The notes beneath the pieces are model-generated. The model did not search any database. It saw only the letters and a program-made list of their open reading frames with translations, and was not told where the DNA came from. The translations under genes were made by a program, and so were the position numbers. Of a DNA stretch of 64,000 bases, positions 11,852-24,026 are shown one piece after another. Source of the stretch: Parascedosporium putredinis (lineage: Eukaryota > Ascomycota > Sordariomycetes > Microascales > Microascaceae); contig CASHTG010000007.1 of assembly GCA_949357655.1 (NCBI GenBank), positions 558,001-622,000 of the forward strand, read 5' to 3'. The first letter of the stretch is position 1. Each line of letters opens with the position of its first letter.

Positions 11852-13882
11852 CGCCTTCTCAAACTGACCATTCTTCGGCGAAAGAGTCTTTGTTGCGCCT
11901 CTGTGCAAGGTACCTTCCCAGGGCGGCAGGAAATGTACACGTCTGAGATGTATCGGTACCCAATGTGGGTAACAACTCTGCCTCCCTCAAAGGACCAGCT
12001 CGGGAGTTTAAAGTGGTCTTGGATTAACAGTGCAGCTCGGCTCCTGCCAACCACATGCCAGATGTCAGGACCTCAGACCCAGGTCGGAAAGCCGATCAAT
12101 AGGCTTCCAGCTATTCTTCAACGCTTATCCACTCCGAACTCTTAGAGGACGACACGGCGCAGCACCAGCACAGCACAGCTTTTTTGTCTGGCTGCCTCGT
12201 AGGCGGTACGGTCGGGTTCGTCGACCCGACACTCCCCCTTTTTCTTTATTTGGTGCTCTCCTGTGGTTTGGAGCAAGATCCTTCGTTCTTAGTTGCCTCG
12301 ACAGAGATTAGGGGCGTCGGTTCCTGTATCAGATCTGAGCCGCTCGATCTGCTTGGGCAACATCAGCCGGTGCGACAACATTGCATGGTTTGCTGGCCTT
12401 GGCCGAAAATCCGGACGTGGACCAAAGCTCAAAGAGCTGCATTCCTCGATCCGTTGTTCAACAATGCCCTTTCATCTCGTCGCCACAGTGTCTGATATGA
12501 TTCTAATGTATTAAATTAAGGGATCAAATTCCGGCTCCAGTTCACGGGGGTTTCGTTTTCCTTCAAGTACCGAGGGACTGAGGCGAACTACTCAATCAGT
12601 CACTCTGTCCTGTGCTGGGCTTTCTCATGGGGTACATACACTGTTATTTTTCACCGCGTAATCCCATTTTCGTGAGTGGCTCACCGGCGCTAAGCTCCTC
12701 GGCTCGAAGGTGGACTCGAGGGGTCCCGTCTCTTTTTCTTCTAGATTTCTTTTTCCGGGACATGTTGGACGTGACGGCAGGTACCCACCCACAAGGAAGT
12801 GGAACAAAACGGGACGGAAAAGGGAAGAGAAGAAGGAACTCAAATGGGCAATCTGTCACATTTGCGTGAGTTGTCTCGCTGGCCATGTTGATCGCTCTGG
12901 GGCAGGGTCGCATGTTGACGACATCGGAGGGACTGGGTATGAGGTTCTGAAGGTCCTGCTCGTAATTCCGTGGCGGCGTACGGGGATCTTTGAGTGCATG
13001 CCCCGAACGAAGCCCGGCCGAGGGGCGAGCACTAGGGGGCGTTGCTACAGGGGGCTGGGCTGGGCTCGTTGGCTCGGTTGAGCGAGGAAGCAAAAACAAA
13101 GCAGAGGACACCAGCCAGTGGGCGAGAGAAAAAAGTCAGGGATTTGGAGGGGTAACCATCGCTGGCCACAATTTTTGTGGAACCTCGTAGGGCTTATCGC
13201 TCCCACTGACCACCTCATTATTGCCCCGCCGGGCAAGACACCGGTTGACGACAGTGCTTGCCATCTTGCGCATAGTGAACAGGCTCGTCATATCCTCACT
13301 AAACATAATAGGTAGATACAGCATCTTTATCGCCTCTATGATTTGCTACTTCATGAAAATGACAATCTACCAAGTGCCTCAGAACATACATAAGTAGAAT
13401 AGGCAGAGGTATGGGTATCTGCCCAGCCTGCTCCGTTCTCCGCCAACATGCTGGTTCCCAGGTTTCCCAGCTTCCCCGGAAACCACCTCTCTCCATGGTA
13501 ACGGCGGCAAGGAGAGTAATATGAAGTTTTCTCATGTAGCTACCGGTCGGCCCAGGGACCTTGTCCAGCGTCCGGAAAAAAGTGACATTGGAAGGAAGAA
13601 AGAGGAAGAAAAAATTTTACATCCCCACAATATTTCGCGCAAGGACGTTCTTGGACGGGTTCGGGAGTGATATTATTATGGAGAGGGCTAGAATGAGTTA
13701 CATGTAGACTACACTATGTTGAATGGGAGGAGTGGACATGTTGCTAGGGTGAGTTTGGAAGCCGTTTCTTGTACAGTAGCTACAGATGTTGTGCGTTTGA
13801 TCAGTGGCAAGGGATTTTGAAGCTTGGTCCTCAACCGAAAACAGGGCCCGAACGAAAGAAGAAAAAGAAGAAGAATCCCCGC

Positions 13883-13900
13883 AAAAAAAAAAAAAAAAAA
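13883..13900. repeat. 18-nt A homopolymer
   Basis: An uninterrupted run of 18 A in a purine-rich neighbourhood. Intergenic. Confidence 0.85.
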
Positions 13901-14730
13901 GTACGCCAGGGTGGCGGGCCATTCCAATCCTCAGCCGGGGTCATACCGCCTCCCTCGACGGACAAGGAATATTGGGTATTATTACAGAAATTGTGAGGTA
14001 TCAGTACTTAGTAAACCCCCGGGGAGCTGCTTCGAAGAGCAAGGGAAAAGAAAGGAGATTCAGCTCTGTTCTTGCATTTCGAGCCACTCAACGCTTTTGC
14101 CTTGATGCCTGCCTCGATTGGATCAATGGGTTTGTGGGAAAGAAAAAGAAAAAAAAAGAAAGGCGGAAAAGCGGCCAAAGAACAGGGTTGAGGGAGAGGT
14201 GGTTCCAAAAAAAAAAAATTTAAATTCTGCCAGCCTGTGATTTTGACCATCCAGACCCCTCCGGGTGGTGTGCATGAAAAATCGTTCACCGCCCCCAGAA
14301 GTATTTCCTGATTTAGAATAGCGGGCTTGATAAGCCGCGATAAAGGATAAGATCGAGGTCCCTCCGGCCAGTAGTGAGGGGCAACGTGCAGACGGGCAAT
14401 CCAAAAAAGTTTGGATCGCAGCGGTTGGTGGGGATGGCTGCTCTGGAAGGGAAGGTCGCCAGCAGCGTAGCCCTGCCCAAAAGTATTGATACCTCGTACC
14501 CCAAGTTCCAACTTGTACAGTGGGGCTGTAAATGCTTTGCGGTACTTCTGGCGCATCGTCGAGGTTCCGCACCAAAGCTCAACGGGGAAGAGCGACCGAA
14601 GAAAAGAAAAAAGAGAAAAAGAACGAAAAGAAAAATCAAGGCCAACGCCAGAAAATAATCCGCCGCCAGCACACACATACGCACGCATACGTCCTGGTGC
14701 AAGCGAAGACTGGAGCAGGTCCTGGGCAGC

Positions 14731-14860
14731 CATAAAAAGACTTTCCTTCCCTCACACTTCTGCTCCGGCGTCTCTCTTCCCTTTCTTACTCTTCCAACTC
14801 TTCCTTTCTCTTTTTCTTTTTCCTTTCTTTTCCTTCCTACGGGACCTCTCCCCCAGGGAA
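14731..14860 (+). promoter_or_regulatory. EF-3 core promoter: TATA-like box and long pyrimidine tract
   Basis: CATAAAAAGA at 14731-14740 is followed by about 120 nt made almost entirely of C and T (CTTTCCTTCC, TCTCTCTTCC and similar). Pyrimidine tracts just before the start of transcription are common in highly expressed fungal housekeeping genes. The inferred transcription start is at or just after the tract, giving a 5' leader of about 250 nt before the ATG at 15124. Confidence 0.55.
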
Positions 14861-15123
14861 CATTATCCATCATAGACCCTCTCCCCTCAGTCTGTTAAAC
14901 TGTCGTTTTAGACCACGATCTTGCCCGGAGTTTCCTCCTGGACAAGATCAGCCCTACGTCCTCGACACGCTCTCGATTCTTTCAAGTGCGACGATAGACT
15001 GGACTAGACGTTTGGATTTCGACATAGACGAATAGAGCCTACGAGATACCCTTTCGGAACGAAGAAACGAAAAGCACACATTTCTCCCTTTTTCACGACT
15101 TAATTCGAAAAAACCCCTTCACA

Positions 15124-18100
15124 ATGCCTTCCGAGAACGCGCAATCCCTCAAGGTTTTGGATGAGCTCATGCAGCAGCTCACCATCTCCAAGGAGGCCCC
15201 CGCCATCAAGGATGCTTCCGCTGCCCTTGCGTCCTTCATGAACGGTCGCATTGAGGACAAGGACGTCCCTACCAAGTAAGTTTTGGAAACACAACCCTGC
15301 CAGATTTCCCTCGGAGGTTTGGTGGCACAATTGTGTCTTGCCGTTTTGAACCCTTGTTCCATTTTGCCCTGTTTTCACTTTTTTTCTTTTTTTCCCTCCT
15401 GGCACTTCCTGGGCGGGTAAGCCTGCTTGATAGGGCTTGGTCTGCGAGATCAAGCTTTTTGGGACAGGTTCCCTATCAGGGACACAGGATTACAATTACG
15501 GGGTTTTCGCCGACCCATCCCGCCCACCGTATCGTTCTAGAGAGGTGTCCGGGCTGGGTCGGGGCCAACAGGAACTGGAACTGGAAGCGTGGACCCAACC
15601 TACGGGTCTCCCTTGTTTCATGCAAGGCGCCTATTTCCGGTGCTTGGGGGCTTGGGTGGGAGCAAGAGCCTCGAGGGAGAAAATTTTCTTCGTTCAAGTC
15701 AACCCTTTTCGGGTGGATTCAGCCAATGTTCGCCCCTCGCCCGTGTCCCCTTGGAGACGGTGGGCAGCGCCGCGCAGATTCCTGCAGTGCAGTGCAGTGC
15801 GCTGCAGACCTCCATTCCACTTCCCGCGCCCCAAGGTGGCAACCCCACTTCACCGCACAATCCGACACCGCCAAACTCGCCCCCTTGCCCCACATAATTC
15901 TCCCCTCCTTCCCCACCAAAAAAATTCTTTGCTTTTACCCCGCCAAGTTGGAGTTGGGTGGCAGATTTTTCTTAGTGGCCACATTGAACCAAGCCAGAAA
16001 TGAAATTTGCAGGCAGGACGCTAACCGCGGATTCTCCGTTGTAGGACCATCGAAGCCCTCCAGAAGCAGCTTGCCAGCAAGAAGGATGCCCTCGCCCGTG
16101 AAAAGGCTCTGGTCGCCATCAACGCTATCGCCAAGCACTCCGAGGTTTCGGCCCACGTCGAGCCTTTCCTCGTCGCTCTCCTTCCCGCCATCTTCGCTGC
16201 TGCCGGTGACAAGATTGCCGCTGTCAAGAATGAGGCTACCGCCGCCGCCCTCGCCATCGGCGAGGCCATCAACCCCAACGCCGTCAAGGCCGTTCTTCCT
16301 GCCGTCATGAGCTCCATCACCACCGCCCAGAAGTGGCAGGAGAAGATGCTCGCTCTCGACTTCCTCGACGCCCTCGTCAAGACCGCCCCTACCCAGGTCT
16401 CTTTCCGCGTCCCTGACTTGATTCCCGTCGTCTCCGAGTCGATGTGGGACACCAAGAAGGATGTCAAGGACCGTGCCTACAAGACGATGGAGAAGATCTG
16501 CTCTCTCATTGTCAACAAGGATATCGAGCGCTTCATTCCCGAGCTCATCAAGTGTATCTCCAAGCCTGAGAACGTCCCCGAGACTGTTCACTTGCTCGGT
16601 GCCACCACTTTCGTCACCGAGGTCCAGGAGCCCACCCTTGCCCTCATGGTTCCTCTTCTCGACCGTGGTCTTGCCGAGCGTGAGACCGCTATCAAGCGAA
16701 AGGCTGCCGTCATCGTTGACAACATGTGTAAGCTCGTCGACGACCCCAACGTTGTCGCTCCTTTCTTGCCCAAGATGATGCCCGCTCTTGAGAAGAACCA
16801 CGATACCCTAGCCGACCCCGAGGCTCGTGAGAAGACCAAGCAGGCCCTCGAGACCCTCACCCGTGTCGGTGCCGTCAAGGATGGCAAGATCCCCGAGGTC
16901 CGCCTCGACGGTGATATCGCTGTCGTCCTCGGCAAGCTCAAGGATATCCTTTCCGGCAAGCACGCTGCTGTCGCTGAGAAGCTCGCTCCCGTCCTCGAGT
17001 ACGCTGCCGCTCTCGCCGGCCAGCTCATCGACGAGAAGGAGACTGACTCCTCCACCTGGGCCGAGAACATCAAGCCCTACATCACCGTCGTTGTCGGCGA
17101 TGCCGAGTCTGACTCCGTTGTCGAGACCCTCCGCAAGCGTGCCTCCCCGGCGCTGCTGAGGCCGACGAGGCTGATGAGGATGATGAGGAGGGTGAGGACC
17201 TCTGCAACTGCACCTTCTCCCTCGCCTACGGTGCCAAGATTCTTCTCAACCAGACTAGCCTCCGTCTCAAGCGTGGCCAGCGCTATGGTCTTTGCGGTCC
17301 CAACGGTTCCGGCAAGTCTACTCTCATGCGTGCTATCAACAACGAGCAGGTTGAGGGTTTCCCCAAGCAGTCCGAGGTCAAGACCGTCTTCGTCGAGCAC
17401 GATCTCGACTCTGCTGATACTGAGATGACCACCATTGACTGGACCATGAAGAAGCTCGAGGAGGCCAAGGTCACCACCTCCAAGGAGGAGGTCATCAAGA
17501 CCCTCAACGAGTTCGGCTTCACCGATGGCATGGTCAGCGGCGAGATCACCGCCCTCTCCGGTGGTTGGAAGATGAAGCTGGCTCTGTGCCGTGCCGTCTT
17601 CGAGGCTCCCGATATTCTGCTTCTCGACGAGCCTACCAACCATTTGGACGTGAAGAACGTCAAGTGGCTCGAGGACTACCTCATGAACTCCCCTGCACTT
17701 CCATCATCGTGTCTCACGACACCGGCTTCCTCGACAATGTCTGCCAGCACATCATCCACTACGAGCGCTTCAAGCTCAAGCGTTACAAGGGTAACCTCAA
17801 GGAGTTTGTCCGCAAGTGCCCCTCTGCTCGCTCCTACTACGAGCTCGGCGCCTCCGAGATCGAGTTCTCCTTCCCCGAGCCCGGTTTCCTTGAGGGTGTC
17901 AAGACCAAGGCCAAGGCCATTCTCCGTGCCACCAGGATGAGCTTCCAGTACGCCGGTACCAGCAAGCCCCAGCTCACCGACATCACCTTCCAGTGCTCGC
18001 TCGGCTCCCGTATCGCCGTCATTGGCCCCAACGGTGCTGGCAAGTCGACCCTCATCAACGTGCTCACTGGTGAGCTCATCCCCACCGAGGGTGAGATCTA

Positions 18101-19054
18101 CCAGCACGAGAACATGCGTATTGCCTACATCAAGCAGCACGCTTTCGCGCATATTGATAACCACTTGGACAAGACTCCCTCCGAGTACATCCAGTGGCGT
18201 TTCCAGACTGGTGAGGATCGCGAGACCATGGATCGCGCCAACAAGATCATCACCGAGGACGACGAGCAGGCCATGAACAAGATCTACAAGATTGACGGCA
18301 CCGAGCGTCGTGTCATTGGCATCCACTCTCGCCGCAAGTTCAAGAACAGCTACGAGTACGAGTGCTCGTTCAGCCTCGGCGAGAACGTTGGCCAGAAGAA
18401 CGAGCGCTGGACTCCCATGATGACTGCGGACAACCAGTGGCTCCCCGTACCGAGATCCTCGCCACCCATCAGAAGATGGTTGCCGATGTCGATATGAAGG
18501 AGGCCCTCGCCTCGGGTCAGTTCCGCCCTCTGGTCCGCCGCGAGATCGAGACTCACTGCGCCAACTTCGGCCTCGATGCCGAACTCGTCTCTCACTCCCG
18601 CATGCGCGGTCTCTCCGGTGGTCAGCGTGTCAAGGTTGTCCTCGCCGCTTGCTCGTGGCAGCGACCTCACTTGATCGTTCTTGACGAGCCTACCAACTAT
18701 CTCGATCGTGACTCTCTCGGTGCCCTCTCCAAGGCGCTCAAGAACTTCGAGGGTGGTGTCATCATCATCACTCACTCTGCCGAGTTCACCAAGGACTTGA
18801 CTGAGGAAGTCTGGGCTGTCATGGACGGCAAGATGACTCCTTCCGGCCACAACTGGGTCCAGGGCCAGGGTTCCGGCCCCCGTCTCTCGGCCAAGGACGA
18901 CGATGGCGAGGACAAGTTCGATGCCATGGGTAACAAGATCACCGCCTCCAAGAAGAAGAGCAAGCTCTCGTCCAGCGAGGCTCGCAAGAAGAAGAAGGAG
19001 CGCATGGCCCGCCGCAAGCGTGGTGAGGAGGTCTTCTCCGATGAGGACGAGTAA
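15124..19054 (+). CDS. tef3: translation elongation factor 3 (EF-3), ribosome-associated ABC ATPase
   Basis: EF-3 is the fungal ABC-F ATPase that helps release deacylated tRNA from the ribosomal E site, and it is essential in yeast. Exon 1 (15124-15275) starts MPSENAQSLKVLDELMQQL. Exon 2 (16045-19054) carries the HEAT-repeat region, then ABC1 with Walker A GPNGSGKST (about 17300), signature LSGGW and LLLDEPTNHLD, then ABC2 with GPNGAGKST (about 18030), LSGGQR and LDEPTNYLD, and a lysine/arginine-rich tail ending SDEDE. Three single bases are missing, at about 17145-17150 (CCCCGG), 17691-17698 and 18443-18448 (CCCC). Each shifts the frame the same way, and adding them gives 1,054 residues, the normal family length. 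An essential gene cannot be broken three times, so these are sequence errors. The start is in a good context (TTCACAATGCC). Confidence 0.96.
15276..16044 (+). other. 769-nt first intron of EF-3
   Basis: The donor is AA|GTAAGT (15276) and the acceptor GTTGTAG|G (ends 16044), splitting the lysine codon of VPTK|TIEAL. At 769 nt it is several times longer than the other introns here (59-275 nt). It holds a CT-rich start and three tandem GCAGT units at 15784-15798. An ORF read straight through the intron (15333-16310) is a frame shadow of exon 2. No snoRNA or other RNA could be recognised. Confidence 0.85.
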
Positions 19055-22000
19055 ACTCGTTCTCAACGCCTCCCTCGCCTGTTTATGTTTCCTACCACTC
19101 CCCGAAAACTTTTACGCATCGTTCCTGCGTAGGCTGACGGGATGTGGTTCTTAATGTCTTGTGTGTATGTGGGCTTCGCCTTTCTTTCTTACGACTCTAC
19201 ATGTTTGGCGTTTACGTGTGTGCTCCTTTTTTGATCTTTTGTCTCTCTTGTTTTTTGTCACTCCGGAGGGCGGTATCCAAAAGTACCTTTTTTGTTTTGT
19301 TTATGCTGTGACGGAAAAGAAGAATTCATGGACAATGCAAGTTTTTTGTTTTCTCGCTCCTCTTTTTCGCATCATCATCTCGATGGTAACGAGGAGAGCA
19401 CGAGCAGCGGCAGCCGTTCCGATCAACTTGGCGGCCGTCTAGACAAGCCGCGATTTTTTTGCTTTTTCTCTCTGCCACGTAATAGTTGGCTTCAGATAGA
19501 AATGGAAGAGTTTTATATTTCATAATCGATCCCTTGCCTCTTTGACAACCTTGTGACTATTGATGATTGCCCAACGGCCAATTCCCGCCCAGTTTAGGGA
19601 ACATGCGCCAGGGCGAATAGATGCCCACAACGCAATATACCCGTATGCTTTTTCTTTTCTTGTTATTCTTCCTTGCGCGATGCTTGGCAAGTAGCCAAGT
19701 GACCGTAGAAGAAGCAAACGATCAATCCATCCCACCAATCCACCCATGTTCGCTAGAGTAGCAGCCCTACCTCACTCATCGCGAACGCGAAACAAAGTCA
19801 AGCAAGAAATGACACAAGAACAAAAGAAAACATGGCATGATGCAATGACTTTTTCGCGCCGCCAAGCACGCTCCTGCGCTTTTTTTTCTTATACCCGCCA
19901 AATGAATGGCGGGCACAGGCCAAGGCCCCGAAAAGCGGGAGCCAGCCAAGGAGGTGGGGGAAGAACGAGGAAGAATACCAAGGCGCTGGCAGGGCACGGC
20001 AGTTTTGGTTGGAAAAGAGGGTGCAAAGGTTGCAGGGCAAGGAGACGCTGGAACTGGGGCGAGCCCCCTCCCCGTGCCCGGGTTCGGACGGAGTTCGGGG
20101 CCGGGACCAGGGACCGCGTGAGAGGAGGTGCAGGAGGAATGACATCGTGAGAGAGAGGGCGATGGGAGGTAGATGGGAAGGTCCTCGATGCAAGAAATTA
20201 CTGTATGCAGCATCTTTTTTCATCTTTTTGTTTCCCGATGACCGCTCCCCTTCCTTCCATCGACATTCTTTTTATTTGGCAAGGGAAATCAGTACCAAGT
20301 CAGTTCATCGTCTGGTAGTCAATCGTATACGTGAAGCGCACCGGCCCTGCAAAAGAATGGTGGCTCTAGGTTCTCCAAGAAGCTTGTCTTGTCTTGACTC
20401 AAAGACCAAGGTTACACTGGACCAGATCTCTCAATCATTCTGGCCAGGGTGGGCGAGGCAGGAAATCATCGTCAGTCCGGGTCCAAGTGGCCACTACCAA
20501 AGAGGAAGAGAAGAAGAAGAGAGCTATACGTCAGTATCATAATACCTCACTCTCTCCTCAGAGGCACCTATGCTTCCCAACAATTGAAGGCAATCAACCC
20601 CAGACCAGAGCCAAGCACGTGCCGCACCCCGATGCTCGGCCGTCTCGCCCGAAATTCCCGTCCCCTCTGTCCCTCGTGGAGACGGCACAGAGCGGCACAC
20701 CAGAGCAGGCATACACAAATCACCTCCAGTTGTTCCTCTCCCCCACCCTCCTTCTCGTCTTGTGTATCCAGGCGCCCAACACAAGCCAGGCCAAAGCACT
20801 ATGCTATTCGGAGCGTTTCCAAATTGCAATTTGGGCTTGATGGCGGCAAATCTCGCCTATACGACCCCCACATATATCGAACAAAGGGAAATTTATACGT
20901 CCCGGTTTGCGGGGAGCATCTTGTCCGATAGTTTTCTCTTGACATTGACACCCAGGGCTGTGCACGGCGAAGCCAAGGAGGCAAGTGAAATAATCTTGCG
21001 AGGACTCCGGCGGGCCCTCAAGTTCTGGGTTGCTTGAACTTAGAGATGAATGGCGATGCGTTCCTTTGTTTTTTTTCCCCTTCCTCTTCTCCCATCTTAT
21101 TCCCAATGCCATATTTGGTCCTCAATGATGCTTGATGTTCATGCCGGTCATCCTTCTCGTCCTCATGTAGATCAGCGAGCCGAGATTTGGAAGATTGATT
21201 CCAGCCCTGCGGCTTTGAGAATCTCAGCAGATCTGTCATGCGAATGATTGTGAGGGGATCGCCAACCACCGCTTGCCGCGCCACGCTTCCAGAGCTACAG
21301 ATCTAGAGCAAGGAAGAAAGATGTAGGAGGAAAAGAAAAAGAAAAACGGCCCCTCAAAAAATCGACTCTACGCTCATCTACCTCCTAGGCGGCCGCAATC
21401 TAATATCCCGCGCTGTCAAAAAGACGTCGCTAATGTCTGCTGCCCCTCTTTTTCTCGCTGCTTGCTTCTTCACCCCCAGCCCGCATTTTCTTGGGTTGAT
21501 TCTTGCCCATCTTGGCTATCCATTCGGACCACGAGACGATATTAAACAGGTCTTGTCATAGGCATGCCGTCCTGGGCGCCAGAATGGAGGACAGGCGGTG
21601 TTTCGGCTTTTTTCTTCCCTCTAAATCCTCGAGTCGTGCTTCGCTTAGCTGGCAGTTGACACTTTCCTGGGGTGCAGCTTCGGCAATCGCGTGGGTGGTG
21701 TGTGCGTGGGTGCGCGCGCGAGTGTGGTCTGCTCTCGTTAGCCCAACTTCACTGCTTATCGCCACTTATTCTTTGATTTCCTCTTTATTGATGCGTATGC
21801 TCATCCATTTTGCGTTTTCCCTCATGGGTTTTCGTCCTAACGGTCCCTTTATTATTGCTTTCCTTCAAGGGGGTGTAAGCGAGGCGCCAACGCGTTCGTG
21901 ATGTCGTCGCTGTCTAAACTGGTGCTACCCTTACGGAGCCCGCTTGAGTCGTCCGAAAAGCGACCAGCCACTCAACTGCAGCTTTCTAAAATAGTGGAAC

Positions 22001-22980
22001 TCATTGGGATCTCTTTTAGGACGAGCAGTTGCAGAATGAGAGCTCGCGATAGTAGATGCATGAGATTGATCAACGAAGATTAGCGCGGGAGCTCTACCCG
22101 AGCCAAACAGAACAGCAATCAGATCCATGCGATCCCAACGGATCGACATTGATTCTATTACTTCTCCAAGGCACAGGTGCACCTACCCTCTACGTTTGTC
22201 GCTCTTTCCTTCTCACTTGTCGCCTCGCTATTATCAGATGCACCTTCTTTTCGAGTCTGTTTGGGCCATCAAGTGACCCGTTGGTCAATTTAGGAAGGCG
22301 GGTTTGTATTCGAGGGCAACGTGAAGCGAGTGCTTGCCGAGTCCTTGGCCTTCGTTGCCATCCGTTCATCTATCGAAGGTCGTTCTTGTTTTGCGACTTT
22401 TTGTGTGTCATTGGTATCCTTTGGCCTCAAAACTGCCCAGTCTCTTTTGCAGCCCATGATTTGCCATTGCAAATATGGTTGGTTGTCTTTGGGGGCTTCT
22501 TCCCTTCATTTCGAGTCCTCCCCTTAATTGCCACCCCGGACCCGGCCCAGAAATCCCGTGGGGAACGCCCCAGATCCGCATCTATTTTCTATAATGCCCT
22601 TTCTTTTCGGGACGGCAGAAGCCAGCAGGCCCATATACCGTCATGGGGCCAGAAGCCAAGGAGAGAGAGGCGCAGATGGAAAGTAAGCATAAGCAGCAAG
22701 GAATATATGGATGCCCCACGGCTTCTGCGCGGGACGAATAGTAATAGGAGGAGATCGTCGTTCATTTCCGTCCTTCTCTCCATGGCAGCCCCCTCTGCGT
22801 GACGCTCGCCCGCCCTCCCGCAATCTATTTGATGATATATGTGAGTCTTGTCACTGGGTATATGCCGCTTAGTTGTTGAGTGAGAGTTATTGTTTCCTGG
22901 TCTTGGCTTAAGGAAAGGAGAGGGGGTCAAGCGTTTGGGCCTGGAGCTTGGGAGGGTGTAAGACGTACCCACGAGGCAAA
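19055..22980. other. 3.9 kb gene-free region between EF-3 and the AA9 gene
   Basis: The first 300-400 nt after the EF-3 stop are T-rich and likely its 3' UTR and termination zone. The ORF at 22056-22802 (248 codons) has no domain, no codon bias and lies partly in what should be the AA9 promoter, so I do not call it. No RNA gene or transposon was recognised. Confidence 0.45.
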
Positions 22981-23000
22981 GGCGCCGTCCGGCGCCGTCC
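22981..23000. repeat. tandem duplicate of GGCGCCGTCC
   Basis: Two exact copies of the 10-mer GGCGCCGTCC, head to tail, ending 19 nt before the TATA box of the AA9 gene. GGCGCC is itself palindromic. Position suggests a possible upstream element, but no known factor is assigned. Confidence 0.8.
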
Positions 23001-23018
23001 AGCGATGTTCGAGATGAA

Positions 23019-23026
23019 TATATATA
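23019..23026 (+). promoter_or_regulatory. TATA box of the AA9 gene
   Basis: TATATATA preceded by ATGAA and followed by GTCCCC, 136 nt before the ATG at 23162. CYCCRS/SYGGRG-type sequences (CCCCGG near 22535, CCCCAC near 22713), the CreA carbon-repressor consensus, occur further upstream. They are too short to count alone, but would fit carbon-catabolite control of a cellulolytic gene. Confidence 0.55.
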
Positions 23027-23161
23027 GTCCCCCTGTCTCCCACAATATCTTGGAGCCTGGATCTTGTCGACGAAAGAACAGGATAAGCTTCTCATCCCAG
23101 CCTTCCACTATCCAGTCCATTGTTTCTGTATTGTCGTTGCTTCGGTTTCCGGTCGCCCATT

Positions 23162-24026
23162 ATGAAGTTCTCTCTCGCCTCCGTGCTGGCCTGCAGTGCC
23201 GTCGCCTCGGCTCACACCATCTTCCAGGTTTGTCTCCCCTCCCCTTTACCTTGCACACATAGAACAGCGTCAAAGTTCCATTCCCTCCCCTCTATTAGCC
23301 CCTCGACATGCCTCGCCCGATCCCGTAACTAACACGCACAACCCCATCACAGCGTCTCTCCGTAGACGGACAAGACCAGGGTTCCCTCGTCGGCCTCCGC
23401 GCCCCCAACCAGAACAACCCCGTCCAAAACGTCCAGTCCCCCGACATCGCCTGCGGCGTCGTCGCCTCAAGTCCGAGACCGTCATCACCGTCCCCGCCGG
23501 TGCCAAGGTCGGCTCCTGGTGGCAGCACGTCATCGGCGGTGCCCAGTTCCCCAACGACCCTGACAACCCCATCGCCCCCTCCCACCACGGGCCCGTGACC
23601 GCCTGGCTCGCCAAGGTCGACAACGCCGCCTCCGCCTCCCACGCCGGCGTCGACTGGTTCAAGGTCGCCGAGGACAGCTACGACACCGGCTCTGGCGTCT
23701 GGGGCGTCGACAACATGGTCAAGGGCAACGGCTGGCACTACTTCACCATGCCCCAGTGCATCGCCCCCGGCCACTACCTCCTCCGCATCGAGCTCCTCGC
23801 CCTCCACAGCGCCCACCAGAACATGGGCGCCCAGTTCTACACCTCGTGCGCCCAGATCGAGGTCACCGGCTCCGGTACCTTTGCCCCCACCCAGACCGTC
23901 AAGCTCCCCGGCGCCTACCAGCAGAACGACCCCGCCATCCTCGCCAACATCTACGGCGCCGCCGGTGTCCCCAACAACAACAACCAGCCCTTCCAGGCTG
24001 CTGGCCCCAGGCCCATCACCTGCTAG
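23162..24026 (+). CDS. AA9 lytic polysaccharide monooxygenase (formerly GH61), single domain
   Basis: AA9 enzymes are secreted copper enzymes that cut cellulose and related glucans by oxidation. Exon 1 (23162-23227) encodes the signal peptide MKFSLASVLACSAVASA, directly followed by HTIFQ. The histidine becomes residue 1 of the mature protein and half of the copper histidine brace. Exon 2 (23353-24026), after a 125-nt intron, carries the second copper histidine in SHHGPV (usual family form SHKGP), the axial tyrosine in QFYTSCAQIEV, and HYLLRIELLALH. One base is missing at about 23459-23467; restoring it joins DIACGVV to LKSETVITV and gives 246 residues, normal for a single-domain AA9. No C-terminal CBM1 is present. 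It converges on the Yvc1-type gene 574 nt away. Regioselectivity cannot be read from sequence. Confidence 0.94.

Larger units (their letters stand above)
8922..14730. other. 5.8 kb gene-free region
   Basis: No supported gene. Long ORFs here (for example 11389-12054 and 14008-14733, minus) run through poly-K/poly-F translations of A/T homopolymers and have no domain signature. It holds a GT-rich alternating stretch at 9843-9902, a 19-T run at 11833-11851 and an 18-A run at 13883-13900. The rest is mixed-composition DNA typical of fungal spacers. Confidence 0.45.

Noticed and set aside
14008..14733. 241-codon minus-strand ORF
   Set aside because: Rich in phenylalanine and leucine from T-runs; no domain.
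15333..16310. 325-codon ORF through the EF-3 intron
   Set aside because: Its last part is exon 2 of EF-3 in the wrong frame; the first part is intron.
15124..19054. Programmed ribosomal frameshifting in EF-3 and other genes
   Set aside because: The jumps occur in nine unrelated genes, at many sites, with no slippery heptamers or shared structure, and always as lost bases. Sequence error explains all of them.
22056..22802. 248-codon plus-strand ORF
   Set aside because: No motif or codon bias; it covers DNA that serves as the AA9 upstream region.
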